DNA from: Sphingomonas piscis
Lineage (GTDB): Bacteria; Pseudomonadota; Alphaproteobacteria; Sphingomonadales; Sphingomonadaceae
Assembly (NCBI RefSeq): GCF_011300455.1
Contig: NZ_CP049869.1
Location: 806,001 to 870,000, forward strand
Length of the DNA: 64,000 bases
Direction of reading: 5' to 3'
Below, one piece after another: positions 1 to 9,441 of this stretch; positions within the stretch are counted from its first letter, which is position 1; each line of letters starts with the position of its first letter. The translations under genes and the position numbers were made by a program. The notes beneath the pieces were generated by a model. It was not told the DNA's origin. It made no database searches and saw nothing but the letters and a program-made list of their open reading frames with translations.

Positions 1-984
1 ATCGATGCGCGCCAGTTCGTCCGGCGAGAAGTCCAGCCGCTTCAGCGCGCCCAGTGAGTCTTCCAGCTGCTGCACCGTGCGGGCACCGATCAGCGCCGAT
101 GTCACACGCGGATCGCGAAGCACCCACGCGATCGCCATCTGCGCCAGCGTCTGGCCGCGTGCCTGGGCGATGTCATTCAGCGCCCCCACGTTGCCGAGCA
201 CCTGCTCGTTCAACACGTCCTTGGGGAAATGAACGCCGCGCACCACCCGTGCGTCATCGGGAACGCCGCCAAGATATTTCTTCGTCAGCAATCCCTGCGC
301 AAGCGGGGAAAAGGCGATGCAGCCGACACCGAGATCGTCCAGTGTGTCGAGCAGTCCGCCCTCAATCCATCGGTTGAGGATGGAATAGCTCGGCTGATGA
401 ATCAGCAGCGGCACGCCCTCCGACTTGAGGATGGCCTGCGCCTGGCGCGTCAGCTCCGGCGAGTAGGATGAAATGCCGACGTACAACGCCTTGCCCTGGC
501 GGTGCGCCTGCACAAGCGCACTCATCGTCTCCTCCAGCGGTGTCGTCGGATCGACCCGGTGCGAATAGAAGATGTCGACATAGTCGACCCCCATCCGCTT
601 TAGACTCTGGTCGAGGCTCGACAGCAGATATTTGCGCGACCCGCCATTGCCATAGGGTCCCGGCCACATGTCGTAGCCGGCCTTGGTCGAGATGATCAGC
701 TCGTCGCGATAGGGAAGAAAGTCGGCCTTCAGCCAAGCGCCGAAATTCTCTTCCGCGGAGCCGTAGGGCGGCCCGTAATTATTGGCGAGGTCGAAGTGCG
801 TGCAACCGAGGTCGAAGGCGCGCCGAAGGATCGAGCGCCCGGTTTCGAAAACGTCATTGCCACCGAAGTTCTGCCAAAGCCCGAGTGACACGACCGGCAG
901 GTCGAGCCCGCTTCGGCCACAGCGGCGGTAAGGCATACGCCCGTCGTAGCGACTGTCCTCGGCGACAAAAGGCGGCTTGATCAC
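1..984 (-). CDS. Aldo/keto reductase, YghZ / L-glyceraldehyde-3-phosphate reductase type (3' end cut by window edge)
   Basis: The leftward frame is open from a GTG start at 984 to the window edge (328 codons seen). It reads as an aldo/keto reductase with the tetrad visible at about D65 and Y70 (FDLANNYGPP), K101 (STKAGYDMW) and H142 (FYSHRVDP). The long YghZ-like insert around GPYGNGGSRKYL supports the KCNAB/YghZ branch. An AAGGAAA ribosome site precedes the GTG by about 9 bases and overlaps the end of the upstream endoglucanase gene, only 4 bases away, so this is the fifth gene of the xylanase operon. NADPH-dependent reduction of a sugar or aldehyde is inferred from the family; the substrate is not visible. 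The C-terminus lies outside the window. Confidence 0.88.
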   Translation of the reverse strand, partial: MIKPPFVAEDSRYDGRMPYRRCGRSGLDLPVVSLGLWQNFGGNDVFETGRSILRRAFDLGCTHFDLANNYGPPYGSAEENFGAWLKADFLPYRDELIISTKAGYDMWPGPYGNGGSRKYLLSSLDQSLKRMGVDYVDIFYSHRVDPTTPLEETMSALVQAHRQGKALYVGISSYSPELTRQAQAILKSEGVPLLIHQPSYSILNRWIEGGLLDTLDDLGVGCIAFSPLAQGLLTKKYLGGVPDDARVVRGVHFPKDVLNEQVLGNVGALNDIAQARGQTLAQMAIAWVLRDPRVTSALIGARTVQQLEDSLGALKRLDFSPDELARID

Positions 985-988
985 GTCG

Positions 989-1963
989 TCAATTTCCTTT
1001 TCGAGTTGTGTTCATCCGACGCAGCTGATCGCGAGTCAGCTTTCCGGATTGCGAAATCATGTTGTCCGGCCACTTGCCCGATGGCGAGGCGCCCGGAAGC
1101 AAGGCCGCCGAACTCTCATTTTTGTCGGCGATCGACCAGTTCAGATAGCTGAGCTTGTTCTTTTCCATAAAGTCGAACCAGCGGCGCGTCTCAGCCACAT
1201 CGACATTCCCGTTGCCATTGGCGTCAGTGCTGCCCCATTCCGTGACGAACAGGGCGGCGCCGAGCTTCATCGCCCTGTCGGCCTTGTCACGCAGCGGCTG
1301 CCGGTGCGTGCCCGCATAGAAGTGGAGCGTGTAGGCCGTGTTGGGGTCGGCCAGCGGATCGGCTGCAGCCTCGTCGACATCCTGCGACCAGCTGCGCGTG
1401 CCCGCCACGATCAGATTGTCGGGATCGGCCGCGCGGATGCTGGCGATCACTTGGTTGTGGTAGGGCTTCAGCACCGCCGCCCACCCATGTTTTGGCAAGG
1501 GCTCGTTGTATGTCTCATAGATGATATTCGGATGGCGCCCGTAGTTGCGCGCGATCCTGGCGAAGAAGTCCGCTGCCGCCTTCGGCTCGGGGTCGTGCGC
1601 GTGCCAATCCACGATGACGTAGATGCCCTCCGCGATCGCGGCGTCGATCACCTTCTCCACTTTGCGCATTTCCGCGGCCGGGCGCTCCAGGTAACCGCCG
1701 CTGTGCACCCCCATGGCGGCGCGCACGACATCGGCGTGCCAGTCCTTGGCCAACGTTCGAACGACCGCACGGTTGTAATATTTGCCCTGCCACTGGCTCC
1801 AGAACAGAGACATGCCGCGAAGGACGACATGCTTCCCATGCTGATCGACGATGCGGTTGCCCTGCACTCGGAGCGCACCATGTTCTTGCACCGGGGTTCG
1901 CGCGGCCGCCGTCGTAGCGCCGGTCAGTGCTAGAAGTGCAATCGCGATTCGCAGCAGCGTCAC
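989..1963 (-). CDS. GH5 endo-1,4-beta-glucanase (cellulase), exported
   Basis: A 324-residue protein with a signal peptide at about 1-21 and then a single GH5 barrel, with no binding module. The opening VQGNRIVDQHGKHVVLRGMS and the catalytic pair E154 (YETYNEPL, acid/base) and E242 (FVTEWGS, nucleophile) place it in GH5, most like subfamily 2. It would cut internal beta-1,4-glucan bonds outside the cytoplasm. The start is GTG, and its GTGA overlaps the galM stop by 4 bases, implying translational coupling. It sits downstream of GH10, GH9 and galM in one leftward operon. Activity on cellulose as against xyloglucan or mixed-linkage glucan cannot be told from sequence. Confidence 0.93.
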   Translation of the reverse strand: MTLLRIAIALLALTGATTAAARTPVQEHGALRVQGNRIVDQHGKHVVLRGMSLFWSQWQGKYYNRAVVRTLAKDWHADVVRAAMGVHSGGYLERPAAEMRKVEKVIDAAIAEGIYVIVDWHAHDPEPKAAADFFARIARNYGRHPNIIYETYNEPLPKHGWAAVLKPYHNQVIASIRAADPDNLIVAGTRSWSQDVDEAAADPLADPNTAYTLHFYAGTHRQPLRDKADRAMKLGAALFVTEWGSTDANGNGNVDVAETRRWFDFMEKNKLSYLNWSIADKNESSAALLPGASPSGKWPDNMISQSGKLTRDQLRRMNTTRKGN

Positions 1964-3069
1964 TTCTGGACCGAGAAGCGGAAGATGGTCGTTGCCCGAT
2001 ACACCTCGCCCGGACGCAACAGCGTCGATGGAAGCTGCGGGTTGTTGGGAGCGTTCGAGACATGCTGCGCCTCAAGCGCGATGCCGCCGTGGCGGGGCAG
2101 TTCGATGCCGTTCGCGCCCCGATCCCGTCCAAGATGGCCGGCCGTGTAGGCAAGGATGCTCGGCTCGGTCGTCAGCACGTCCATGACCCGGCCGGATTTC
2201 GGATCGGAGAGGCGGGCGGCAAGCCGCGCCACGTCGCCCCGCCCCTCCAGTATCCAGCCATGGTCGTAGCCGTTCGGCCCTACCAGCGGATCTCTGATCT
2301 TTGATCCGATGGTGCTGGGCGCGCGAAAGTCGAACGGGGTTGCGGCGACGGACAGATACTTCCCCGTAGGAATGGAGCCGGGGCCAAACTCTATGTAGCG
2401 ATCGGAAAAAACCTGGAACCGGTGGTCGAGAATCGTCCCGTTACCCGCACCGGCGAGGTTGAAATAAGCGTGATTGGTGAGGTTCAGCACCGTCGCGGCA
2501 TCGGTCCGCGCGTCGTAATCAATCTGCAGCGCATTGTCGTTCGTCAGGGTGTAGGTGACCCGCACGTCCAGCTTGCCCGGGAAGCCCTGCTCCCCCGCCG
2601 GGCTGCTGTACGTCATCAGGGCCCCGACCCGATCGCGCTGGCTGAACGGTTCCACCCGCCAAACCGTGGAACTGAGGCCATTTCCGCCGCCATGGAGCGT
2701 ATTGCCCCGTTCGTTTGCGTTGAGCGGATAGTCCTTGCCGTCGATCCGGACCCGCGCACCCGCGATCCGGCCCGCGTAGCGCCCGATCACCGCGCCAAAT
2801 CCATAGCCTTCGTTCTTGGCTTCCCAATCGGCCATCGAGTCGAAGCCCAGATTGACGTTGGCCACCTTGCCGTTGCGGTCGGGAACGATGATGTCGGTGA
2901 TGGTCGCGCCATAGCCGATCAGACGCACCTCCATGCCATGGTCGTTGCGCAGGATCGTCTGCCCGATCTGCGTCCCGTCCTTGAGCTTGCCGTAGGGCAC
3001 CTCGACCGCCGTTCCAGCCCAGACGGGGGCGGCGACCGCAAGCGCGGCCATGACCAGCAACATCCTCAT
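1960..3069 (-). CDS. galM: Aldose 1-epimerase (galactose mutarotase), exported
   Basis: A 369-residue protein with a signal peptide (about 1-18). It interconverts alpha and beta anomers of free aldoses. The catalytic histidine is H200 in LTNHAYFNL and the general base is E333 in ALEAQHVSNAPNNP; H126 in TLHGGGNG is the second conserved histidine. The export signal suggests it works in the periplasm on sugars released by the neighbouring hydrolases. The ATG start overlaps the GH9 stop by 4 bases, and its own stop overlaps the GH5 start by 4 bases. An in-operon mutarotase fits quick supply of the anomer preferred by a transporter or kinase; that role is inference. Confidence 0.93.
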   Translation of the reverse strand: MRMLLVMAALAVAAPVWAGTAVEVPYGKLKDGTQIGQTILRNDHGMEVRLIGYGATITDIIVPDRNGKVANVNLGFDSMADWEAKNEGYGFGAVIGRYAGRIAGARVRIDGKDYPLNANERGNTLHGGGNGLSSTVWRVEPFSQRDRVGALMTYSSPAGEQGFPGKLDVRVTYTLTNDNALQIDYDARTDAATVLNLTNHAYFNLAGAGNGTILDHRFQVFSDRYIEFGPGSIPTGKYLSVAATPFDFRAPSTIGSKIRDPLVGPNGYDHGWILEGRGDVARLAARLSDPKSGRVMDVLTTEPSILAYTAGHLGRDRGANGIELPRHGGIALEAQHVSNAPNNPQLPSTLLRPGEVYRATTIFRFSVQK

Positions 3070-5618
3070 TGAGCCCCTCCCTTGCCGTAAAGTCGGTCAG
3101 CGGCGAGGGCGAGGAACATGTAGTTCGTTTCTCCGCCGCCCATGACATATTCCGTCTGCTGCCAGAAAAAGGGCCATTCCTTCAGCTCCGGCAAGTCCGG
3201 CCGAATAAGGGCCGTGCCGGAAATCACGCCACCTGGGATGTAGGAGAAGTCCGCACGATTGGTACCGTAGGCCACCGTCGCCGACTTGGCGCCTACGCCG
3301 CTGACGAAGCTGTTGGTGTTCTCGCCGGGGTGAACGCCGAGCACGAAGTTTAGCGCGCTGACCCAGCTCTGCGGATCGGTGTGCTGCGGCCATCCCTTGT
3401 GGAAGAAATACTGCCGGACGCCGCGCTCCTGGATTGTCCAGCCTGCCCCCCAGATGTCGGGCTTGTAGGGCACGCCGTACGGTGAGTCCGTGCGAGCACT
3501 CTGCTTCACTGTCGCCTGATAAGCGGCGACCGCCGCATCCAGCCGCCGCTTGAAGCCTGCGTCGCGAATCTGCCCGAGCACGGGTGCAAGCCGCCAGGCG
3601 GAGTCCTCGATGTTGCCGAGGATGTCCTTCTCCATCGCAACGATCTGGCGGGCATAGGCCTGGTCGCCGGTTGCGTGCAGCAGTTCGGCAAGCGCGAATA
3701 CCTTGTTCTGGACGCTCTTGCCGCGCGGCATCGCCTTCGCGGTGAGGTCGCGGGCAGCAGCCAGCGTCTCTGCGGCGAAGGCGGGATTGCTCGCCTTCAT
3801 CACCCGCGCGCTCGCCGCCAGACCGGCCGCCGCGTAAAGCTCGCGATTGGGATTGTCCTCGGTGAACACCCAGCGGTCGTCGAACGGAATGGGATTGCCG
3901 CTGGCGTCCTTGCCAAGCCCCTCCACGGGCTTGCGCCAAACATTGTCCGACTGGTTCTCGGCTTGGCCAAGCATCACATATTGACGGTGCGTGGGCTCGA
4001 TGATGCCGCGATAAAGGCGTCCCATCGAACGATAGCCGCCCATCACGCTCAACAGGCCATGCTCGAGCTGCTGGACGGCATCATTCTTGCCATCGGGCGT
4101 GTGGATCTCCACCAGCTTGCGCTTCTGATCGATGGTGGTGGCGTCATAATCGAGGCCGAATTCCTCCACCATCTTGGCCAGCAGCCACATGGTGCCGATC
4201 TGGCTTTCGACGCGCATGTCGTAGTCGCCGGCGTCATGCCAGCCGCCGGCATCCAGCCCGGGCACCAGTTCGTAAGGCTTATACTTGGTGAGCGTGCTCG
4301 GACCGGAGGCGTAGCCGTCAAAGTGGTTGAGGTTGGTCGGCGCCATCAGCGCGTCGTCGAGATGGTCGTGCGCGTGCCACACCCGGTACTTCTGATGCAC
4401 CCGCATGTGGCACATCTGGGCGGGCAGGAAGACTTCCAGCGTCGGCTGCCACACGTGGCGCGAATAGACGTCGGCGCCGATCTTGAACGGGTGGGAGCTC
4501 TTGCCGCCGTAGCTGACGACATACATGCCGGGCTGCGTCACATTGCTGAAGTCCAGCGTGCGATACTTGTAGCGCAGGAAATCGCCCCATTGCTGCGGGA
4601 CCCCTTGCATCACCTGCTCGCGGCCATTCTCCGTCAGGCGGTACAGCGTTGCGGGTCCGACGTTCGCGTCACTAGGGTCGAGCTCGAACACCGCCTTCTT
4701 CGGCTGGTTCGGGGCATAGCCGACCTGGCTGACCTGGATCACGGGCTCATATTTCCAGTTCGGCTGGACGTGCGGCGTGACCACCCATTCCAGCGCGTTC
4801 GTCGTCTTGCCTGCCGGGATCGGCTCACGAACGATGAACCAGCCATTGTTGTGGTTGAGGCGGCCGTCAATCAGCTCCATTGCGCCGCTGCTGCTCTGAA
4901 AGGTCATGCGCTGTTGATCGTCGTCGGCAGCCACGACCAGCTTGCGTCCCGTCGCGAGCGCAACGCCTTCCGGTTCGGTGTTGAGGTCGGTGACCGGCCC
5001 GTTAGGCTGCACCGGAACCGGCACCTCGACCTTCGGCGCATCGGCCGCCGGGGCCACTACCGGACCGTTGGGTTGACGCGGAAAGATGCCGCTCTGACCG
5101 TCCATCAGAAAGCTCTTGCCCCAGTAGTGGATTGGCAAGAGTTCGAAGTTGAAGCCGATCTTGCCGACCCATTCCGCCGGGATTGGCTTGTCGAGATCGA
5201 CGTTGATGCGGAAGCTATTGCCCGCGAGCGGCGTCACCCGAACCTTATAATTGACGTCGATGTTGGGGTAGAAAACCGGATTGAAGCCCTTGCGGTTGGC
5301 TTCCGGGTTCGGGAAGGTCAGCGTCTGGCTGATCGTGTTGGTGGCACGGTCAACGTTGCGGGTCACGGTCTTGGGCATCGCCGACCATTGGCCGGGCGAA
5401 GGCTCCAGCCGGATGTCGCCGTTGGCAGCAACGCGCTTGCCATGCTGGATGATCGTGACGCCGGTCTGGTGGCCTTCGGGATAGTAATCGTTGAAGACCA
5501 TCACATCGAGGCCTGGCGTGGTGAAATAGCCCTTGTCGTTAAGCTTCAAATTCTGCGCGAGGACGGGCGTAGCAAGGGCCGAGGAAGCGGCAAGAGCAAT
5601 CAAGAACCTGGTCTTCAC
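3066..5618 (-). CDS. GH9 family endoglucanase/cellobiosidase with N-terminal Ig-like domain
   Basis: An 850-residue exported protein with a signal peptide at about 1-21 (ATPVLAQ). Residues 22-270 form an extra N-terminal region found in some proteobacterial GH9 proteins. About 290-385 is the CelD_N-type Ig-like domain (VSQVGYAPNQPKKAVF). The (alpha/alpha)6 catalytic domain follows, with D462 and D465 in GGWHDAGDYD and the acid E823 in WQQTEYVMGGG. The start is GTG, sharing a GTGA overlap with the GH10 stop. Family members hydrolyse cellulose, mixed-linkage glucan or xyloglucan. The GH31, GH35 and GH29 genes nearby make a xyloglucan backbone a good candidate, but this is not proven by sequence. 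Confidence 0.93.
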   Translation of the reverse strand: MKTRFLIALAASSALATPVLAQNLKLNDKGYFTTPGLDVMVFNDYYPEGHQTGVTIIQHGKRVAANGDIRLEPSPGQWSAMPKTVTRNVDRATNTISQTLTFPNPEANRKGFNPVFYPNIDVNYKVRVTPLAGNSFRINVDLDKPIPAEWVGKIGFNFELLPIHYWGKSFLMDGQSGIFPRQPNGPVVAPAADAPKVEVPVPVQPNGPVTDLNTEPEGVALATGRKLVVAADDDQQRMTFQSSSGAMELIDGRLNHNNGWFIVREPIPAGKTTNALEWVVTPHVQPNWKYEPVIQVSQVGYAPNQPKKAVFELDPSDANVGPATLYRLTENGREQVMQGVPQQWGDFLRYKYRTLDFSNVTQPGMYVVSYGGKSSHPFKIGADVYSRHVWQPTLEVFLPAQMCHMRVHQKYRVWHAHDHLDDALMAPTNLNHFDGYASGPSTLTKYKPYELVPGLDAGGWHDAGDYDMRVESQIGTMWLLAKMVEEFGLDYDATTIDQKRKLVEIHTPDGKNDAVQQLEHGLLSVMGGYRSMGRLYRGIIEPTHRQYVMLGQAENQSDNVWRKPVEGLGKDASGNPIPFDDRWVFTEDNPNRELYAAAGLAASARVMKASNPAFAAETLAAARDLTAKAMPRGKSVQNKVFALAELLHATGDQAYARQIVAMEKDILGNIEDSAWRLAPVLGQIRDAGFKRRLDAAVAAYQATVKQSARTDSPYGVPYKPDIWGAGWTIQERGVRQYFFHKGWPQHTDPQSWVSALNFVLGVHPGENTNSFVSGVGAKSATVAYGTNRADFSYIPGGVISGTALIRPDLPELKEWPFFWQQTEYVMGGGETNYMFLALAADRLYGKGGAQ

Positions 5619-6792
5619 GCCTTATTCCGCCCGGAAACATATTGCGTTGATGCGTTGGCGAAGGCCGCGGCGATCGCATCGCGCATCGGCTTGGCACGGA
5701 AGTTGGCATCGTAGGGCGTTCCGCGCTTGATCGATTTGTCCGCGCGCGGGTCGAAGCCGGTCAGCCAGCTATATTTGTCGACCATGCCCCAAGCCATGAT
5801 CGTCTGCAGCTGAGGATAGCTCAGCATCACGTCCATGTACGCGCGGGTGTAATCGGCCACCATGCGGTCGCGCTGAACGATGTCGTCCGGAGCCTTGCGG
5901 TCGTTGACGTCCAGTTCCGTGATCTCGAGCCCGTAGCCCATCGCCACCACCTCATCGAGGAAAGTGCGCCACGGACCCGTGGACTCGCGCACGATCTCGC
6001 CGACCGGCAGGTCCTTCAGCAGGCGGATGTGCGACTGGATCCCGAGCGCATGAACCGGTGTTCCGCGTTTGCGGAAACCTTCCAGCAGCTTGAGCACGCC
6101 CTTGATGTGGGTTTCGTCCTCCGTGCCGCGCTCCCAACTCATATAATCGTTGTAGACCAGCTGCGCGTGCGGCGCCTCGTTCTGCGCGGTGTGGAACATC
6201 AGATCAAGGAAGGCTTCGCCCCCATCGCCTTGGTAACCACAGTGTCACGGATCTCGCCCGTTTCCGGCTGCACCGCTTCGTTGACAACATCATAGGAGTA
6301 AATGCGCTTGCCGTAGCGCCGGGCCACCGTTTGCACATGCTCGGTCAGCATTGCCGCGGCAGCGCTCGCCGGCCGCGCGCCGAAGTCATGCGTCTTCAGC
6401 CATTCCGGATACCATTGAGTCGGCGTCCAGAAGAGCGTGTGGCCACGCAGCAGAAAATTGTGCGACGTCGCATAGTCGGCGATTGCATCGAACGACTTGA
6501 ACTCGAACTGGCCCTCGTTGCGCCTCGTCCACTGCCATTTGAGCTCATTTTCAGGCACCAGCACGCCGCATTCGCGCTCCAAGATGGAGGCGTAAGCGGG
6601 GTTGGCGAAGCTGCCGCGATCGGCATTCGGAGGCGACCAGGAAACGGCGGAGCCAAAGCGCCGGCCTGTCCGCCGTGCCAGGCTGTCCAGGGAATCCGCA
6701 GGACGCAAATTGGATGCCGGTCGAACCGGCGTGCACGCGGCAAGCGCACATGCGCCGCCCAGCATCAGGCTTCCGCGCCTGGTGACTTCCAT
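5615..6792 (-). CDS. GH10 endo-1,4-beta-xylanase, lipoprotein/Tat-like export, frameshifted at 6219-6223
   Basis: Two adjoining frames together encode one complete GH10 xylanase of about 392 residues. The first part carries an RRGSLML Tat-like motif, a lipobox ending in C20 (ALAAC) and the acid/base E172 in YDVVNEAVQ. The second carries VYNDY and the nucleophile in LEITELDV. The first frame stops soon after TKAMG, and the second is open from upstream of EAFLDLM. The switch falls at a run of five C (five G on the coding strand) at 6219-6223, and one added G restores TKAMGGGEAFLDLM. The ATG at 6792 with GAGAGG before it is preferred to the upstream TTG, which lies inside the operator. It is the first gene of the leftward glycan operon. 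Confidence 0.9.
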
Positions 6793-6804
6793 AACCTCTC
6801 CCCA

Positions 6805-6818
6805 TGGTAGCGCTACCA
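6805..6818. promoter_or_regulatory. LacI-family operator candidate before the xylanase operon
   Basis: TGGTAGCGCTACCA is a perfect 14-bp palindrome with a central CG, the layout typical of LacI-family operators. It lies 12 bases before the GH10 start codon and between the divergent GH10 and GH67 genes, so it could control both. No LacI-family gene is present in the window. The match is to a general operator pattern, not to a site of a proven regulator. Confidence 0.65.
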
Positions 6819-6870
6819 ATCTTTCGCGCTTACAAGCATTTAGCGCCGTCCACGAAAGAGTCGCCAGAAA

Positions 6871-8994
6871 ATGTTGCGCCTGCTGATCCTGACTAACATC
6901 CTTTGGTCACTTCTTTTTGTTGCCGCGCCTGCCTCGGCGCAAGTGGAGGACGGCTACGATCTGTGGCTCCGCTACCGTCCGATCGCTGCCCAGGCGACGC
7001 CGCAATATGCCGGCCGCGCGACCAGCGTGGTGGCCGAATCTACATCCCCGACCATCGCGGCTGCGGCGTCCGAATTGCGGCGCGGCATCGGTGGCATGCT
7101 GCAGGTGACGCCCGCCGCCGACCTTCGCGATGGTGCGATCCTGATCGGCACGCCGGCAAGCTCCGCACTCATCCGGCAGATGCGGCTCCCACTGCGAAGG
7201 CTCGGAAACGAAGGCTATCTGCTACGATCGGCAACCCTGCGCGGTAGCCGGATTACGGTGGTAGCCGCCAATGGCGAAACAGGCGTGCTTTACGGCAGCT
7301 TTGCGCTGCTCCGTCGAATGCAGATGCAGCAGTCGATCGACAGCCTCGACATCTCGGAAACGCCCGCGCTCAAGCTCCGTATGCTCAACCATTGGGACAA
7401 TCTCGATGGCTTCATCGAGCGGGGCTATTCCGGCAAGTCGATCTGGAACTGGCAGCAACTTCCCACCGTCGACGCCCGCGTCATCGATTATGCCCGTGCC
7501 AATGCCTCGGTCGGCATCAACGCGACCGTGCTCAATAACGTCAACGCCAATGCGCAAATTCTGACCGAGCCCTACCTCCTCAAGGTCAAGGCGCTCGCGG
7601 GTGCCTTTCGTCCCTATGGGATCAAAGTCTATCTTTCGGCACGTTTCTCCTCGCCGATCGATCTCGGGCACTTGAAGACGGCGGACCCGCTCGACCCTGA
7701 GGTCCGTGCCTGGTGGAAAGCGAAGGCGGACGAAATCTACCGCCTCATTCCCGACTTCGGCGGCTTCCTGGTCAAGGCCAACAGCGAGGGTCAGCCCGGT
7801 CCGCAGGGTTATGGCCGCAATCATGCCGACGGCGCCAACATGATGGCCGACGCGGTGAAGCCGCACGGCGGCCTCATTTTCTGGCGCGCCTTCGTCTACG
7901 CGATGGGCCCGGACCAGGACCGCATTCGTGCCGCCTATGACGAGTTCAAGCCGCTGGACGGCAAGTTCCGCGACAATGTGATCGTTCAGGTCAAGAACGG
8001 CCCGTTGGACTTCCAGCCGCGCGAGCCGTTTAGTCCACTGTTCGGCGCCATGCCCAAAACCAAGCTCGCGCTCGAAACTCAGGTCACCCGCGAATACCTC
8101 GGCCAGTCCACCGGTATCGCCTACCTCGGCCCGATGTGGAGCGAAGTGCTGCGCAGCCGCACCGCCCGACCTCGCCCGACCTCGGATGTGGCAAGCACCA
8201 TCGTCGCGATCGCAGGCGTTTCGAACGTAGGCAACGACCGGAATTGGACCGGTACCTTGTTCGACCAGGCCAACTGGTATGCCCACGGCCGGCTTGCCTG
8301 GAATCTGCACGCCGATCCCGCTGCTGTCGCTAATGAATGGACCCGTCTCACCTGGGGGAACGCACCGCAGGCGATTACGCTGATTACGTCGCTGATGATG
8401 GGATCACGTGAAGCGACCGTCGACTACATGACTCCCTTCGGGCTCACCCACCTTATGGGAACGAGCCACCATCACGGCCCTGCGCCCTGGGTCGCCGACC
8501 TCGGCACGCCCAGTTGGAACCCGGCCTATTTCCACAAGGCCGACGCGACCGGCATTGGCTTCGACCGGACCACGGCCGGCAGCAATGCCGCGGACCAATA
8601 TGCGCCCGAGATCGCCCGCACCTTCGCCGACCTGGACAAGGTTCCCGACGAATATCTTTTATGGTTCCACCACGTCCCCTGGTCGCACCGGATGCGGTCC
8701 GGCGACACGTTGTGGAACGCCTTGGTCGCGCGTTACGATCTGGGCGTCGCCAAGGTTGGCGCGATGCAGGCACAGTGGTCCGCGCTGTCCGGCACCATCG
8801 ATCCCGTCCGCCATGCGCAAGTGGCCGCGGACCTGCGCGCCCAGCAGCAGGAGGCGCAATGGTGGCGGGACGCGTCGATCGCTTACTGGCAGAGTCTCAA
8901 TCATCTGCCGCTACCGGAAGGTCACCCCCTCCCTGCCCGGCCGCTTAGCTATTATAAGACGATCAAATTTGAAGGACTGCCCGGCAACCCTTAG
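6871..8994 (+). CDS. aguA: GH67 alpha-glucuronidase, exported
   Basis: A 707-residue protein with a signal peptide (about 1-23, ending PASA). It removes 4-O-methyl-glucuronic acid from the ends of glucuronoxylan fragments made by xylanase. The GH67 barrel is marked by MLNHWDNLDGFIERGYSG, the acid E306 in KANSEGQPGP, and the pair D380 (NGPLDFQPREP) and E408 (REYLGQ). The length fits the family (about 680-720). It is divergent from the GH10 operon, sharing the intergenic stretch that carries the palindromic operator. The ATG at 6871 follows directly after the signal-compatible upstream region with only a weak ribosome site. Confidence 0.95.
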   Translation: MLRLLILTNILWSLLFVAAPASAQVEDGYDLWLRYRPIAAQATPQYAGRATSVVAESTSPTIAAAASELRRGIGGMLQVTPAADLRDGAILIGTPASSALIRQMRLPLRRLGNEGYLLRSATLRGSRITVVAANGETGVLYGSFALLRRMQMQQSIDSLDISETPALKLRMLNHWDNLDGFIERGYSGKSIWNWQQLPTVDARVIDYARANASVGINATVLNNVNANAQILTEPYLLKVKALAGAFRPYGIKVYLSARFSSPIDLGHLKTADPLDPEVRAWWKAKADEIYRLIPDFGGFLVKANSEGQPGPQGYGRNHADGANMMADAVKPHGGLIFWRAFVYAMGPDQDRIRAAYDEFKPLDGKFRDNVIVQVKNGPLDFQPREPFSPLFGAMPKTKLALETQVTREYLGQSTGIAYLGPMWSEVLRSRTARPRPTSDVASTIVAIAGVSNVGNDRNWTGTLFDQANWYAHGRLAWNLHADPAAVANEWTRLTWGNAPQAITLITSLMMGSREATVDYMTPFGLTHLMGTSHHHGPAPWVADLGTPSWNPAYFHKADATGIGFDRTTAGSNAADQYAPEIARTFADLDKVPDEYLLWFHHVPWSHRMRSGDTLWNALVARYDLGVAKVGAMQAQWSALSGTIDPVRHAQVAADLRAQQQEAQWWRDASIAYWQSLNHLPLPEGHPLPARPLSYYKTIKFEGLPGNP

Positions 8995-9042
8995 GCGGAT
9001 CGTAGGCCAGGGCTGCGCGTTGCAGCAATAAGGAGAGGTCCA

Positions 9043-9423
9043 ATGCGTTTGAACGTCCTGCCCCTGGCATGTCTCGCCCTTGTCGGCTGCTCATCTCAGA
9101 GCGGACTGTTGACCAAGGACACTTTCGCGCAGGAAGTGGAGGGACGGACAGCTGGCAAGCCGCAATCCTGCATCTCTCCGTTCGGGCAAAACAGCATCCG
9201 GACTGTGAACAAGCAGATGGTTGCGTATGGGTCGGGCTCGACGATCTACGTCAACCGCTTGCGCGCTCAATGCCCGGGTCTGGAGCCGATCAACACGCTG
9301 ATCGTCGAGGCTAATGGGGGCCAGTATTGCAGCGGCGACCGGATCCGCACGCTTTATCCAGGATCCACCATTCCAGGTCCTGCTTGCCTGCTTGGAGAGT
9401 GGACGCCCTACCGGCGACCGTAA
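9043..9423 (+). CDS. Small lipoprotein, DUF6491-like
   Basis: A 126-residue protein with a clear lipobox (LVGC, C16), so it is likely anchored in a membrane. The mature part has four cysteines in the pattern SCIS..QCPG..QYCSGD..GPACLLG. This resembles, from memory, the DUF6491 family of small proteobacterial lipoproteins; no function is known. An AGGAGAGG ribosome site sits 7 bases before the ATG. It follows the GH67 gene by 48 bases and is convergent with the ROK kinase. Confidence 0.75.
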   Translation: MRLNVLPLACLALVGCSSQSGLLTKDTFAQEVEGRTAGKPQSCISPFGQNSIRTVNKQMVAYGSGSTIYVNRLRAQCPGLEPINTLIVEANGGQYCSGDRIRTLYPGSTIPGPACLLGEWTPYRRP

Positions 9424-9441
9424 CGAGCGCAGGGTAGAGTT

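Noticed and set aside
3675..5714. A 679-codon open frame on the plus strand opposite the GH9 gene
   Set aside because: It mirrors the antisense of a strongly conserved GH9 protein, has no family motif, and arises from high GC content.
6199..6819. A stand-alone half-length xylanase starting at TTG 6819
   Set aside because: The TTG lies inside the palindromic operator, and the protein lacks the nucleophile; it is the first part of the frameshifted GH10 gene.
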